The notes under the pieces: generated by a model | What the model was told of the DNA's origin: nothing | The model's database searches: none | What the model saw: only the letters and a program-made list of their open reading frames with translations | Source: Pteria penguin | Lineage: Eukaryota; Mollusca; Bivalvia; Pterioida; Pteriidae | Length of the DNA stretch: 64,000 nucleotides | Assembly (NCBI GenBank): GCA_035048485.1 | Contig: CM068582.1 | Span: 13,992,001-14,056,000 of the forward strand | Reading direction: 5' to 3' | Position numbers and translations under genes: made by a program | In this document: positions 22,440 to 36,854 of the stretch, piece by piece | Position numbering within the stretch: position 1 is the stretch's first letter | How the letters are laid out: the number at the start of each line of letters is the position of its first letter

Positions 22440-23110
22440 ATACAGTCTAGTTATTTTCAAAATAAAGGTCAAATACCAAGGTCATTTGGGGATAAATTTT
22501 TGAGTAAGCACCTTGTAAATAAGAGAGACCCTAAATTGTTTATGCTAGATTGTTTTTAAACTGAGTACATTTACTTCGTACGACAGGGGAACGAGGCCTA
22601 TTGATTCTTAAGGTCATATTTGTAAGTTACAGGTCACAGTACTTATGCTAAATTTTTGTCCAGGCTATAGCATTTTGATGGATGTGGATAAGACTTCATG
22701 GAATCATTTCCCAGGATCCAAGAGTGTGCAATGATCTTGACCCAAGGTCATTTTTGAAAGGTCAAGGTCACAATGCATATTAAATGATTGTCCAAAGCAT
22801 AACTTTTTACCCCTTGCAAGGATTTGAATGATACGCTATGTGTCATGACTTTAATCAAGGTCGTATTTGCAAGGTGTAGATCACAATACATACGATGGGT
22901 AAATAATAGTCCAAGCCATAATTATTTAACTTTGTATGGATATGAATAATATGTCACGGCATTGTTGTGCATGGCCCAAGGATATTAAACAAAGGTCATA
23001 TCTGCAAAGTCAATGTCACTATGCATATTATGGGTAAATCATTGTCTGGACCATAATCCTTTACCCCTTCCATGGATGTAGATAATAATTCACGAAATTG
23101 TTGCCAAGTT
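22440..23110. repeat. Degenerate tandem repeat, unit about 130-145 bp
   Basis: Four to five diverged units contain 'aaggtcatatttgcaaggtcaaggtcacaatgcatat', then 'taccccttgcatggatttgaataatat' and 'cacagaattgttgcc' phrases in the same order (no exact copy). The same family recurs at 59090-59510. Confidence 0.7.
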
Positions 23111-23159
23111 GAAGAGGTTCTGTCGTGACGTTTTCAACCTAGTATCTCATATGAACAAT

Positions 23160-23430
23160 TTAGTAACAAACAAGATAATGGATAAAACCAACCCAGTTAT
23201 CCTAAGCAATTATGAAGAACAGCAATAGAGAAGAAACCAAAGAAGTTCTACGTTATGAAAATATTTAAAACCCGCAAAGGGAATGAGGTGAGGAATATCT
23301 TATGTTATTTGTTGCAACACCTGTTAAGTTACACCAAGTAGACGTTGTCGAATAAAGTAATTTATGGAAGTGCCGAAATCGGTGAAAGATTCATTAATGG
23401 AATTTATCTATCTCAGCTTAATTTAAACAA
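23160..23430 (+). repeat. Dispersed repeat, pair of 46600-46895
   Basis: The phrases 'aaaaccaacccagtt', 'aacacctgt', 'tagac.tt.tcgaataa' and 'tgaaagattcatt' occur in the same order and spacing in both places. No ORF survives, so this looks like two diverged copies of an unidentified element. Confidence 0.6.
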
Positions 23431-23539
23431 TGCCAGTAAATCTTAATTGGATTAAGCGTTCTGTGAAATATACATTTTATAAAATTTTACTGTCATCAAT
23501 GAGCAAACTGTCATCTATGATAAATGTGACAACTTTGGA

Positions 23540-23584
23540 TTTTTTTTTTTTTTTTTTTGGTGGGGGGGGGGGGGGTGGTGGGAG
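23540..23584. repeat. T-run joined to G-run
   Basis: About 19 T are followed after two bases by about 13 G. A similar C-run joined to an A-run lies at 26832. Confidence 0.9.
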
Positions 23585-23599
23585 GGTTTACAATATTAT

Positions 23600-25020
23600 A
23601 TATATTATATGTCTCAGACTAGTGTGATCCAATAGCATTTTTATGCTAGAATCTCGTCACTTGACTGCCTTCGAAATTCTTGTGGACCGTTTATAGCCAT
23701 ATGTTGGACGGTAATGACGATTTTGAGGGAGAAATAAATAAAACCATCCACTTATGTCTGCTGTCTGTTTATCCTTCATTCCTTTGATATTGGTCCTCGA
23801 CAAATGAAATAGTTATTGGGTTTGTTACTGACTGTCCATGGAAATGTGTCGGATTGATCACTGCCATAGAATTTGAGACGCTTGCCTAATAACTAATTAC
23901 AACATTGGTTTAATCTTTACACTACTGAACGTGTAAACCCTGCAGAATCCTGTTATAATCCCGATAAACTATGAACAATTCATAAGTTTACTCTAAAAAC
24001 ATTGAATAATTTTGACAACTACAGTCTACCCTGAAAACTCTGACGATGCTTAGAAACTCTGAAAACACTGACCACAATCCAAACGCCCAAATCTTCGTAG
24101 TCGGTTGTGGACTTTTCAGTAGCCATTTAAATGCAACAATGCGGCATGTCATAAGTTAAAGAGGTGCCAGAAAAATTAACGATTCATAAGAACTGATAAG
24201 GTTTCTAAAAATTCCAACACATCTAAGGTCCTTATCATTCCGACTTCTATAAAATAATTAATCCAGTTGTATCTGAAAAATGCATTGCGTAAGAATGCAG
24301 ACTGACAATATTTAAATAGACGATTTAAACCACTAATGTACCGTATGCAGTTAAGATTACTATCAAACACGTCCTCCCACCTTTTTTATTCTTAATTTAA
24401 ATATAACAGAAATGTCAAAAAACTATTTTCACACAGCAGCGCTTATCCGCAAACGAATATTCTGTACATTTGTTCTCTATTCATAATCTTATTTCACTAA
24501 AGTATATTTGATATCGTCATTCCATACACATGTACATGGAACTGATACAGAAGGAAAAGTTGAAGCCGGTACAAAAATAACGGATTAATTTGAAACTAAA
24601 CACCTGTTAAACATTAACTACGTAAAGCTGTTGATCAAAACGTGTCGCTATGTCGCATATTCAAGGTAATGGTGACATTGTCACGTTACCGCCGACCGCA
24701 AGGCTAAAATTATACCCTTAAAATAATTTGGTTACCCAAGCGTGGAACCAGGAGATAGGGGCCAGACTTGACAAATTTTATTTAGACTCTCACTATCCCC
24801 GGGCACCTGGTCTCACCTCAGAATTTTTCAGTATTTCGGGGTTCACAACTGTTCCTTTTTGAAAAGTACACAATTTTGTATCTGTCCTTGGACTTTGAGA
24901 ATGATTAACGGTTTGGCACTTCTTCGATATTGATTTATGCATTTTTACTGTAGGTGGATTTACACCTTACAATGTCGTCTCGTCGTTCATAATATCTATT
25001 TCAGTGTAATTTACATTACT
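23600..25020. other. No gene seen
   Basis: I see no coding or RNA feature. Around 24795-24850 a stretch containing CCCGGGCACCTGGTCTC has an inverted partner near 60545-60580, so a piece of an unidentified dispersed repeat is present. Confidence 0.45.
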
Positions 25021-25024
25021 TGGG

Positions 25025-25255
25025 TAAAAGCAACAGGTCAGGCGTATGTCATATCGTCTCCTGTGTTTCTGGTTAACTTACAGTAGACTTATAGACTTAG
25101 GTAAAGGCAATTAGTCAGGTTCATACCATGTCGCTGCCTGTTTTTCTGTGTAACCTATATTAGGTTTAGGTAAAGGCAATAGGTCAGGAGCACATCATGT
25201 CGTCACTTGTATTTCTGTCTAATAATCTTTAGGCATAGGTAAAGGCAATCTTTCA
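25025..25255. repeat. Tandem repeat, unit about 75 bp
   Basis: Units with 'taggtaaaggcaataggtcagg' followed by 'catgtcgtc' and 'tgtttttctg' repeat about four times with substitutions. Confidence 0.7.
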
Positions 25256-25384
25256 GAGTAAACTAAAATTGTTATTTTCGTATTCCTCGATAAAGGAGGC
25301 ACTGGATCAGGATCGGACACTGTGTTTGTTATTCAAAGCCATTATGACGTATGACGAATACATAATCTATACTGGTTAGTTTCA

Positions 25385-25650
25385 GGGGGTAATCACAAGC
25401 CCAGTATTTACTGCTGCGCCGACTTGAAATATATACTATAAATTTACTGTGAAAGAATTTTGTAGATATAACAGGGTGCATATCCCTAATGCATAACTGT
25501 CTTTAGACTGGTTCTTTGACGAGTTAAGGAAACTGGTTGCTCTTCAAATATCTATATACTTTGGATTCACACCTTTCGGCCTAGAACATCACTGAAAAGA
25601 CTTGTGTTTTCGAAATGCGCATATGGTACACTTGATTAACAATAAAATAC
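25385..25650 (+). repeat. Dispersed repeat family with 'cgaaatgcgcatatgg' end
   Basis: Three plus-strand copies (here, 52190-52450 and 56630-56860) share the order 'atgcataactgtc', 'gattctttg' and 'catcactgaagagac..a...tgtcgaaatgcgcatatggtgca'. The last block also occurs in reverse inside the SINE at 48010. There is no ORF. Confidence 0.7.
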
Positions 25651-25659
25651 TAAAAATGA

Positions 25660-26300
25660 ATAAGGATTATAAAAAAGATAACAGGCAATCAAGTTTTATT
25701 TTATAGAATTTGTAACGCATTCTTAATTTGTCTTCCTATTTTGAAAACCCGTGCAATAGTTTTCTTTTGTAAAATAATATGACTGGAAAGTGATTAACTA
25801 ATCGTTGCGTAATTACTCTTTAACGCCAACTCGCCATTCAATCAGTTAGTTAAGTATTACAGTAAGCAATGTTTTATGGGCGTTTTTCGCGGAATTGCAT
25901 GTTATCCTTGTTTGATTTAATTTCATATTCAATTAGAAAAAATAAATAAATATTCATTTAAAGAGTGGAGTGAATTTTAATACAGATCCGTTCCGATTCA
26001 AAATTATTAAACAAATTGGTATTCAAAGTGCTTTTAATTATGCGAATTTATACCAGTAAATTTACGCAAATAAAGCAAAGGGTTCTTTAATATACGAACA
26101 AAAGTAAGTCAAATAGATATTTGTTGATATCTTCACAACATCTCTGAGTTCTTTTCTTATTGGCTGCACCATGGCATAGCTGATACCAGGGTTGCAGCTA
26201 CTCCTCTGGATGGTGTTTTTAACTTCGCTCTCCCATCAGATTAAACATAACATAAATAGCAAAATCAGAAACCCACACAAGTAATGACTGATCCAGTTTA
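25660..26300. other. No gene seen
   Basis: AT-rich sequence without a recognisable feature. Confidence 0.5.
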
Positions 26301-26309
26301 TATATATAT

Positions 26310-26425
26310 ATATAAATTTTTCTCCACGGATAAACCATCCCAGCATAGATTATCCTCCACGGATAAAACGACCCAGTATAGTTTACCCCCCCCCCCCCCT
26401 CAGATCAGTACGCTTTTCCCCCCTT
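26310..26425. repeat. Short repeat with C-runs
   Basis: Two to three units of 'tccacggataaaacgacccagtatag' type end in a run of about 13 C. The reverse-complement phrases (ctatgctggg, ggtttatccg) recur at 42330-42515. Confidence 0.6.
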
Positions 26426-26831
26426 TAGAGATAAAATCCGGTGTGGTTCGAATATTGCAAGTGAATGAAACTTAATATGCGTTACCATGTTTATTTGACA
26501 AAATCTCACTGGATATCGGCACATTGGAAGTTTCAAATTGAAACTTTGAAAAATCTGATTTCCCTGCATAAAGGCATGTGGTTTATTTTGCAAATTAAAA
26601 GATATCTCTTTACTCTGGTCTTAAGTGGGAATCAAATTATGAATTGATTCCCCATCAGGACATATTATCACCTACATTTCGAGCAAATGCAGATATAAAA
26701 ACATAATTTTAATCAAATTACATTTTAGAAGTGCCAAAAATAACAATTTTAACTCCTTTAAGGAAATTATATGAAGTGACATTCAAAATTCGTTTAACAA
26801 TTATTGATCTAGAGAGTGGACGTAATTTACA

Positions 26832-26876
26832 CCCCCCCCCCCCCCCCCAAAAAAAAAAAAAAACAAAAAAAAAACA
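26832..26876. repeat. C-run joined to A-run
   Basis: About 17 C are followed by 15 A and a further A-rich stretch. Confidence 0.95.
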
Positions 26877-27169
26877 ATCGGGGGAAGGAACTAAGAGATC
26901 CCTACAACCTACAAGTTTTACGAGAAGTATCACTGAGGAGATGTTTTTATCTTGGGAAGCTGTTTTCAGTATTTGTATAAGGATCACACGATGCTGCATA
27001 CCTACATATATATTTACATACAAGCCTCTCTCACATACATTCAGCCGTCGGTATTATGCACCAGTAATCGAAGATTTGGGATATGTAGTTTTTGTCCTGT
27101 CCTTTAGTTTGTCTGTCTGTTTGTCCGCAAACCTTAGACCTTACCCATAATTTTTGAATGATGTATGAT

Positions 27170-27640
27170 AGAGCTTCCATCTTTCACACGAGGAAACCTT
27201 GTGATAAGACCTTTCCACTTGGTATATTTGAATATCGTCTTCTTTTGAAAATTTTACATCTTGTTCATAACGTTTGATTTGTAAGTGATTGGGTGTTCAT
27301 CATGTGTATTCCTTGTAGCAAGACCTTACCACTGATATCAACAATTTTTACCTTGTGACTCTGACTTTGGCATATCCGACATACTTTTAAAGACTTAAAC
27401 CTTGGTCAGAACTTTTGAACGGAAAGCGACATAGATTTCATATTTCACACGTGTATTTTTTGTGTCAATAGATTTATTGGTACCAACATTTTTACCTTGT
27501 GACCTTGACTTTCGCGCTTGACCTAATTCTGGAAGATTTTAACCTTGGCCATAATTTTTGAGTAGTAAATGAAGGACCATTCATATTTCACATCCCTGAT
27601 TTCAAAAGCATGTGCTTATTGTTGGTTCCGTGACTTTTGA
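27170..27640. repeat. Degenerate tandem repeat, unit about 190 bp
   Basis: Two and a half units carry 'tttttaccttgtgacct.gactttgg', 'aaaccttgg.cataa.tttttga' and 'catatttcacac' in the same order. Long unit and strong divergence indicate an old array. Confidence 0.6.
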
Positions 27641-27829
27641 CCTTGACATTCTAGTTTGGGTTACTTTAGAATAACAGCTTGTATTTGATAAACGGAGCAA
27701 TTCGTGCTTCACACACACACACCTTGTTTGCTTTGATGTTGTTTTATGTCGTAGACATATTTGCAAAGCATTCGGATATATGTGGCGAAATGTTGTTTGA
27801 TCAAGGCAAACTAAAATGGCCCTTTCTTT

Positions 27830-27831
<2 letters not shown>

Positions 27832-27896
<65 letters not shown>
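27832..27896. repeat. (GT)n microsatellite
   Basis: An uninterrupted run of about 32 GT units. Confidence 0.97.
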
Positions 27897-27898
<2 letters not shown>

Positions 27899-28330
27899 TT
27901 ATGATATTTGTTTTAATTTTGTCTTGTAATGGGTTTTCCATTCCACGTGAATTGGTTTGAAAAGGGGACTTCGAAACGTTTTGACGTTGCGTAAGACTAA
28001 CTTGCCTTTGAAGTTTTCTGGGTAGTAAACTGAAAGAATTGAGTTATCAGTCTGACATTTATTTTGAGAACTGCTAAAGGTCAACGGAAATAATCGATGT
28101 AAACATACGAAATGAAAGTATTAAACAATTTATTACGAATTTCACGTATTTGAAATTTCCAATACTTGCATTAAAGTTATTATTTCACCTTGAATATGAA
28201 GAAATAATAGTTATCGTTCTTTTCCGAATCAAACAATTTCATTGGTTAATGAAGTCTGACGTAGTTTCTTTCATAGTGCAACTACAAAATACTATTGTAT
28301 AGGTCGTGATCTTATGCTATTTTTATTAAA

Positions 28331-30261
<1,931 letters not shown>

Positions 30262-30439
30262 TATCCAAAGGACTATTAATAATCTTTTGTTCATTAAACA
30301 AACTCTCATGTTGCTTTATATATTTTTTCCATTCTTGTCCTATTCCCAACACTTTGAAAACATTTCTTTAAAGCAGCTATTTCATAGATTTACATCAATT
30401 GTATTTTGAAATATTTACCAATATTTTACCAATAATTAT

Positions 30440-30830
30440 ATATTTCTTATGAAGTTTTTAAGACTTCCAAAAAAGGAGGTGGGTGTTGACTGACAAATTT
30501 TCGACTTTTTCTTAAGAATGGCTTGATGGATTTTCATGAAACTTGATATAAATGCATCAAAGTCATCTAATAGTACATGATGCGTGAAGGTGAGCGATGT
30601 GACCCATTTGGCCTCTTGTTCCTAAATATAGCTCAAGGTCAGAAGGTAAAATATCATTGTAGGGTTTCCTTCAAGAAATACAGTATACACATTGGAAATA
30701 TAACATCACCTACATTTACATGTAATGCCTCTTTTTATTGAAATTGGGACGGATTGATATGACAGACACTCCAAAGGCTATATGCCTCCTTGGTCCTTGG
30801 CATGAAAATGACATTTGTGACTTTTGCTTA
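30440..30830. repeat. Old dispersed repeat of 'gatttcatgaaacttga' type
   Basis: Contains 'ttgatggattttcatgaaacttg', 'aaggtgagcgatgtgaccc' and 'ggcctcttgttc' phrases, followed by 'atatgcctccttggtccttggcatgaaaatgac'. I recognise the style from mollusc repeats but cannot name a family. No ORF. Confidence 0.4.
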
Positions 30831-31279
30831 AATATGTTTTACTATTTATTCTATTAGTACTTTATTTTCTATATATCTAAATAAAATATTTTTATATATT
30901 TAGCAACAACAACTCTTTAGATTTATTATATTACCATGTATTCAGACTCTGCAATTTCCAATCAGTCTGAAACAGATACTGAAGTAGGTATTTATGGGAC
31001 ACCAGAAACCTGTGTCACTTTTAGAAAACAGAACCTACTAGTATATGATAAATATATTTACACACAACTGGAATGAATAGCTCACCTTAACAAAATTGAG
31101 GGTGTAGCTTGTGTGTTGTCAAAATTTAGAGTAGTTCAATGATGAACAAAGTCATAATAGTGAATCGAGTCTTTACATTATACAAAGTTATTTCCAAATG
31201 AGCAGTTATCTGATGTCAAACCACTGTGACCTCAACAAATTCTGTGGAAACTGATGTAAAATTATTGGATATTTATAGG

Positions 31280-31369
31280 TTATTGACTGAGTAATGCAAA
31301 ATATCCCTGCCCGTGGGACTTTGCAAGGTAGACAGAGGGTGGGAATATTTTGCAATACTCAGTCAATAA
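31280..31369. repeat. Small inverted repeat, 28-bp arms
   Basis: The left arm TTATTGACTGAGTAATGC (31280-31307 in full) and right arm (31341-31369) are reverse complements with two or three mismatches around a 33-base loop. The size fits a palindromic MITE or the joined ends of one. Confidence 0.6.
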
Positions 31370-32929
31370 TCTTTTTATTATACATGTTAATTACTATCAA
31401 ATAGATACATAACATCATAACTAAAATATTCATCCATAATATGAAATGACGTGTGAAATTGCGCGTAATAGCGAACTATGCAATTGTTATGTTAATTGTT
31501 ACATAACACTGTCGGTTAAAAATCTTGGCCGGGTCAAATATAGAGTACTGACCGATTTCACTTTGAGTTTATGGAAAATGAAAATATACGTATATAAAAA
31601 GATATAGAAATTGTGCAACATCACAATATTTTTACATCAAATACTTGCTCACATGTGAAATGATTCTGCCCAACGAAAAGATCCAATGAGTCAAGGTACT
31701 TTTATCTATGAGTTATTCATATTCAGAATTCAGTCCAAATCTTGTTCGGTGTTGTGATATTGCTTCATTTAGCTCTACTTTGGAAACATTTGCAGTTCTA
31801 GGTGTTGGTTTTTTGTTGTTAGAATCAAATATTGCTGCCTTAGCCTTCCTATATGTAGGGTAAAGATGTCTCCTTTCTATCACAGCATTCAGAACATCTT
31901 CAACATAGTCCAAAATTAAATGTACAAAATATTATTTGGATCCATGCATAAACTGATTACTAAAAATGTTCATGAAAATATAAAGCGAAGCATACTTAAA
32001 ATTCATTGGCAACTACTCATTTACACATTACATGATATTAAAATACAGTTTCAATCTTTACCATATCTACATTCTCCTTTGTCTTTCTTTAGAACATGTC
32101 TGCCATCTCTTGATTTTGGAAAAGATATCCTGTATTTCAGTTGTCCATTCCCTTTTCGTTTTTGAACCCTAGTTGCATTGTCATTTTGTGTGTATGGCTG
32201 CCAAAAGAAATCTGCACTTTTATTTCATGTTTCATTAAAAATGCATATTCAATATAGTATAAGCATCATGTAAAATATTGTGGATAATATTTTGAAGAGA
32301 AAATGACTTAATATGACAAAAGGAAAAAGTTGTAAGGGATAAGGTACCCTGACCAAAGAAATAAAATATAATTTTGGAATATAACAAAAAATTTTGAAAA
32401 TGTATCCAATATTGTACCTTGCTTTCATTGCATTGTAGAAAAAAATGTTGAAATTTGGGGGCAAAGTGGCACACCACTTTATGAAAGACTCTAACTGACT
32501 TGTCTGTTCTGCTGGGGATAACTGACGAACATCTTTCAAAAGTCTTCCAGACAAAACAATGTCCTTAAGTCCCTTGTGTGCTCTAGAACCTAATAATATT
32601 TATAGGTTTAATTTTAAAAATACATGAAACAAAGTAGAATTAGCTACATGGAAATCTTCTTGAAATAGATGTGAAATATCAAACCCCGACACTTATGGTT
32701 CAAGAGATTTAACAAAGTTTTAAATTTTCTAGTGCCCCCCCCCCCTCCTTCTTTCCCTAAAATATCTGAAAAATGTGATGAAACTTTAAAAACCCCGGAA
32801 TATATATTAAATCATATATATAGCACTACAACTATACAAAATTTGAAAGGATTTCAAAGAGAAATATATTTTATATGACTTTTTATAGTATTTTCTCTAA
32901 TAAACTGAAAAAGTAGGACAAAGGTCAAG

Positions 32930-33125
32930 GTTAAGGTCAAAAGGTCAAAATTTGGTACAAAAAGATGTATCTTGTCTAGATACATACACATGTAAAATAT
33001 GAAAGCCCTACCATATCTACTAGCAATTTTATACCCTTTTATTGAGAGCGGGATGGAATGACGGACGGACGGACAGACGGACGACCCAAACGCTATAGGC
33101 CCCCGTCGGTAGACTGGGGCATAAA
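32930..33125. repeat. Dispersed repeat with (GACG)n tail, in intron 5
   Basis: 'aggtcaaggttaaggtc' phrases, then 'atggaatgacggacggacgg' and 'gctataggcccccgtcgg'. It lies in the intron between exons 5 and 6 of the THAP transposase gene. Confidence 0.55.
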
Positions 33126-33711
33126 AACAAAATGTCTAAATTTTTCTTGTACAATGTAATGAAACAATTTTCACATGCAAATTTAAACAATGTAAAAAAT
33201 ACCATTTTTCATCCACTTTCTGTTATCTAATTGGTCATGCTCACAATATGAATAGAGGTCTCCATGTTCATTATGGACATTGACCACATGATTGGCTACA
33301 GAGGACCACTTTTGCACTGCCAGCTCTCTACTAGATGCAGCTGCCCAATAAAGATGATTGGAAACTGAATGTGACCAATATCCAATCACCTCACAATCGT
33401 TTTTCTTTGACAATGCCATGAGTTTTCTGAGGACTCCTACATGTAAAGATATTACATAGTCATCGACATCCTATTTCTATTGTTGTGTAATTATACTTGT
33501 TAAATGGTACATTTTAACCTGAGCTGACATGCATAAAAGTGGGATTAAATTACCATAACTATATATCTTTTAAAAATATGAAAAATGGCTCTTAAATCTT
33601 TGTGTATAAATGAATTTAAATCTATAATTATTTTCACTTTGGAAAATTATTTTACTATTAACACTACTAGTAGCAGGGTTTTACTTAATTAACATGTGTA
33701 AAGATTGATTA

Positions 33712-33842
33712 TGATTATTATTGTTTAACGTCACCCCACGAATATTTGCCGTATATTGCGAAGGCATCTGTCTGTTGCGTGAGAATAGAAATTTAGAAAT
33801 GTGCAACGGACCCACCCGAACCAGTGAGTTAACCAGGTTAAC
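33712..33842 (-). mobile_element. 5'-truncated SINE (tail part), in intron 4
   Basis: Matches the body and tail of the SINEs at 722 and 50320 (read on plus: TTATTGTTTAACGTCACCCC, then ACGGACCCACCCGAACCAGTG), but the tRNA-like head is missing, as expected for 5' truncation during LINE-driven insertion. Confidence 0.65.
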
Positions 33843-36800
33843 ATGTATAAAGAAGTTGATATTATAGAATATGTGCTTAGGAAAACATCCCTTGCAGACA
33901 TAATACTAATGGAGCGGATTTACTTATGATTTTATTTATTACCTTTGTCTACATGCCAAACATCAAACCAGTGTGTAATTGAAGGCTTCGACTGTCGCCG
34001 GTACTTTCTAACTTGGACATGACGGTCTGTTGTCAGATCTGACACATTCACATTTTTCTCTTTTAAAGGTTGAAGACACCTTTTCAATCCCCCAAATTCC
34101 ATTGCATTTGAACTGGTTACCTCTGTTGCCTGTGAATCAAGGGTTTGTGAAACATGAGATAAAATAAGACACATTTTTTTAATGTAGGTCAAAGGTTATG
34201 GTCAAAGCCGCAAGGTAATTGACATTGATGTTATCTGAAGGGATTTCAACAGTTGAGTTTGCATGCCAAATATGAGGTTTCTATTTCAAATGGTGCAAAC
34301 TTTATTGTATTTTTAGTATAAAGGTCATGGTCAAGGGAATTAACCTTAGTATCATTTGAAAGGATTACCTTTCAGGCCAAGGGCATAAAAATCTACCATG
34401 AAATATAACAATTATGCACACATCCTACCGTAATTGTATGCTTTTTATAATAAATATGAAGAATATATGCAGATGCATGTATACAAATTTGTTCCTAATC
34501 CTGCATCAGCTAGCTATTTGGATATCCACTTTGTGGTCAATACATGTACATGTATTCACATTTAAAATTGGAGCTCTTTATGTATACATGTATATATATA
34601 TATAAAAATTGATTTACTCTTTGAACTTGAAGTGAGTGTTAACATGCATTTTAGAAGTAGATCTGTGTGTGAACAGTCACAGTCGACATAATTGGAAAAG
34701 GTGCATGTACCTGTATAATTTGAGTTTCTAGAACCATTTCTGTGTCTAAGTCCATTAATGTATAGCTGCCATACTTGGCTGTGTGTCCTGGTGATGAACA
34801 TCTTCCATCTCCTCCAAGTTTAACAGAACTGCAAAGCTGCATCTTGTAATGTGCCGCAATGTTTTACTGGCGACACAAAATTGACTAAAGAATTAGTAAA
34901 CATGAAGAAACTTACAAAACTAGCTGCTAATTGATAATTTTAATATTGTACATATAAATGTATTGATTTTCAACAACTTCATAAAAAGGTGAATTTCTCA
35001 CTCACCTGCATCAACTTCAATACACAAAATTAACTTGTAAGTGAATGTTAGCTAGATGTAGCATACATGTACTGCTTACCTTTGGAGCACTTATAGTCTG
35101 TGTTGACTGTGAGATTCCCATACATTGAGGCAAGGGATCATCAGAACACTCTGCAGTTTCTTGGAAATCAGCTGAATTTATCAATGACAACTCTGTGCTT
35201 ATAGAGGTATCTGTTGACATACAGCTGTCTTCACTTAGAAGTAGATCAAAAGCCTACATAAATTGTTAAGATATCACATATAAATGTTTCTTTCAATTTC
35301 AATTTTCAAATATTAATGCATATATAGAATAAGTGTAAAAGAACACTATTTTAACTATTAAACTGATGTCAGTATATCAGGACATCTAGATATATAATTA
35401 TTTTAACGTACATAATGTAAAATGTTTAATACCATACACAATATTTCAAATTATGATAGGAATAATTTTACAAATTCAACATGAAAGTAAGAATTCTAGT
35501 AAGTGGCTCATAACGGAGTGTGACACAATTCAGTTTAGCTAGACTTCTATGTCAAGTATATTATTCATTATGTAAATTTATGATTTTACATTTATAATAT
35601 GATGTGTTCTCTACACTAGTAACATAAATGTTCCTTTATTGTACCAGACTGTAATCTTACCCTCATTCTCTGTCTCTTCTGATATGCCGAGAATTTCTTC
35701 GTTTCCCCCATAGATGTCTATATGATATGCTGTTCTTCAGTTGGGAAGATCGAAGGCACGACAAAGTCACCATATTTCAACCCTTACTTGTTTAACACCT
35801 GCTGCCTATGCTAGGACAGGGTCTCTCATAAAACATTCATTGCTGAAGTGCTCTGAGCAAACGTGATAATTTCGACCTGGCATCCAAAGTTTATCCATTC
35901 CTTTGCTGTGTATGTCCACACGGTTGATTTTCACCACCCACTCCATATGAATTTTTTCCTGATTGATCTTTGGCCATGTCTTTTTAAATCTCGGAAATTG
36001 AAAAAAAAACTTACATTCGAATTTGTGCTGGTCTTATTGCAGCCATACACAACACAATGGCCCATGTTGTGTTAAATTTAAGCGCCACTAAACTAAAGAT
36101 TGATGTTTATGTTCTGGCTAATGGAGGAAATTCTTATCGTGGCAAAAATGACGTCACGCGCCGAAAGTGATCGAATAGTACCGAGAATTACGGAGCGAAC
36201 TCTGAACAGAAAAACACCTGTGTCTTAGTATGCATGGATGACGAGGACCGGTAAAGGGTGGTTTAGTTCTTGCTCAACCCTGATTAAACATTTAAAATAT
36301 GAACGTTTTATCTTTTATTTAATATTGCTTTAAGTCATTGAATAATTAACGAAATAACAAACAACTAAAAGCTCAAGCACAGTATGTGTTTTAACTATAA
36401 ATGCATGAATTAAAAAAGTATTTGTTTCCCATTGGCGGGGGACTAACTAAGAGACAGTTCATGTGCACAATGTATCAGATAAAAGGAAATTTTATTAACC
36501 ATAAGGAATATCTCACCTAACTATCATCTACAAAAACAAAACAAAACAAAACATACACCCAAAACATCAAATGTAATTGGTCATTTAAGTTGAACAACGA
36601 TAGAAATTATGCTATCTGCATTATTAACATTGAAACTAACAAAATACGGTCATGCAAGATTCCTTAATCCGCAAAGATCAGTCTGTAATATCATCACTAT
36701 AACATGTAATCAAGAAGTTTTGGGGTCATATCGTTCATCATAATTTTCGTCAATTGATAAACAGTTGGATAGAGCTTTTCGCCGATTTCTAAAGAGCAAA

Positions 36801-36854
36801 CTTGTCCCAAATAATTTGAAATATCAACTTTTCAAACATCCATAGTTAGGACAC

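Larger units (their letters stand above)
31713..36066 (-). pseudogene. THAP-domain DDE transposase, Kolobok-like, eight exons
   Basis: Minus-strand exons, with splice sites in phase: 36066-35661, 35253-35080, 34842-34711, 34129-33943, 33436-33203, 32589-32418, 32211-32062 and 31909-31713. Exon 1 encodes a THAP finger (MGHCVVYGC, then FPRFKKTWPK, MPGRNYHVCSEHF). Exon 3 has GDGRCSSPGHTAKYGSYTL (likely first D), exon 4 has SSNAMEFGGLKRC, TTDRHVQVRKY (second D) and HWFDVWHVDKG (the D-x2-H motif), exon 5 VSNHLYWAA and CEHDQL, exon 6 SPAEQTSQLESF (likely E), and exon 8 YVEDVLNAVIERRHLYPTYR to a stop. THAP followed by a D-D(x2H)-E core fits Kolobok transposases. Lesions: a frameshift at A9 (36001-36009) and two TAG stops in exon 1, a shifted segment in exon 6, two bases missing in exon 7, and acceptor GG instead of AG at exon 8. 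The family name is inference from motif order. Confidence 0.75.
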
